NCBI RefSeq assembly: GCF_000003605.2
Contig: NW_003130856.1
Span: forward strand, 307,056 to 338,207
From: Saccoglossus kowalevskii
Taxonomy: Eukaryota > Hemichordata > Enteropneusta > Harrimaniidae
Length of the DNA: 31,152 bases
Reading direction: 5' to 3'
Made by a program: the position numbers and the translations under genes. Shown here one piece after another: positions 31,074-31,152 of the stretch. Position 1 is the first letter of the stretch. Each line of letters begins with the position of its first letter. The notes under the pieces were generated by a model that saw nothing but the letters and a program-made list of their open reading frames with translations, ran no database searches and was not told the DNA's origin.

Positions 31074-31097
31074 GATTTGCATAAAACTCATTTGCAT
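31074..31097 (+). promoter_or_regulatory. two octamer (POU) motifs
   Basis: ATTTGCAT occurs at 31074-31081 and again at 31090-31097, 16 bp start to start, about 950 bp upstream of the minus-strand gene's ATG. The exact octamer is the classic POU-domain binding site. Two exact copies so close are unlikely in random sequence, though AT-rich DNA raises the odds. Regulatory role is inferred. Confidence 0.35.
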
Positions 31098-31152
31098 ATT
31101 CGAATATGTTCGAACTACAAGACCTTGGCCGTTAACAAAGTTATGCGAAAGT

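Overview
This window looks like intergenic and intronic DNA from an animal nuclear genome, most likely a marine invertebrate. It is AT-rich and dominated by short non-autonomous DNA transposons (MITEs), minisatellites and homopolymer runs. It has no compact ORFs, Shine-Dalgarno sites or operons. The recurrent palindrome TACATGTA and a cut-and-paste-like element with a tandem-repeat core suggest a lophotrochozoan, perhaps a mollusc. That assignment is an inference, not a proof.

The only gene I call with real confidence is at the right end, on the minus strand. A CpG-dense region (about 29.3-30.8 kb) holds a first coding exon (30120 down to 30033) with a strong Kozak context and a splice donor. 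The gene reads leftward, so at least part of 14-30 kb is probably its first introns. A possible second exon lies at 25383-25352; joined in phase it would extend a beta-beta-alpha pattern like the start of a ubiquitin-like fold. Other single-exon candidates are much weaker: a hydrophobic 46-codon minus-strand segment at 14183-14046, a 185-codon plus-strand frame at 17926-18483, and a few short exon-like islands.

Layout. 0-2.1 kb: nothing recognisable. 2.1-2.6 kb: two MITEs side by side. 3.3-3.7 kb: a probable non-LTR retrotransposon 3' end. 4.0-5.2 kb: promoter-like motifs, a 34-bp minisatellite and a possible inverted-repeat element. 5.7-7.0 kb: two more MITE copies and a 42-bp degenerate repeat. 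8.66-8.95 kb: degenerate tandem repeats and a C18 tract. 9.86-10.48 kb: an 18-unit minisatellite with a 69-bp dimeric higher-order repeat. 11.5-12.1 kb: two related MITEs. 14.0-14.9 kb: the hydrophobic segment and another MITE. 15.9-16.65 kb: two inverted-repeat elements. 17.9-18.5 kb: the orphan frame. 20.1-21.0 kb: a complete TA-flanked MITE next to a composite element with about 150-bp tandem core units. 22.9-23.15 kb: a MITE. 24.25-25.3 kb: a G-rich 24-bp minisatellite running into a decayed array of about 60 bp that seems to be its ancestor. 26.5-28.75 kb: four elements, including two PIF/Harbinger-like MITEs with intact TTA/TAA target duplications only 165 bp apart. 29.3-31.15 kb: the CpG-dense promoter, exon 1 and upstream region.

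The window shows no interacting gene set. Its interest lies in the repeat biology: several MITE families with readable ends, two coding-phase minisatellites, and evidence that one array grew out of an older one. All family names rest on termini, target duplications and visual alignment, with no database search.
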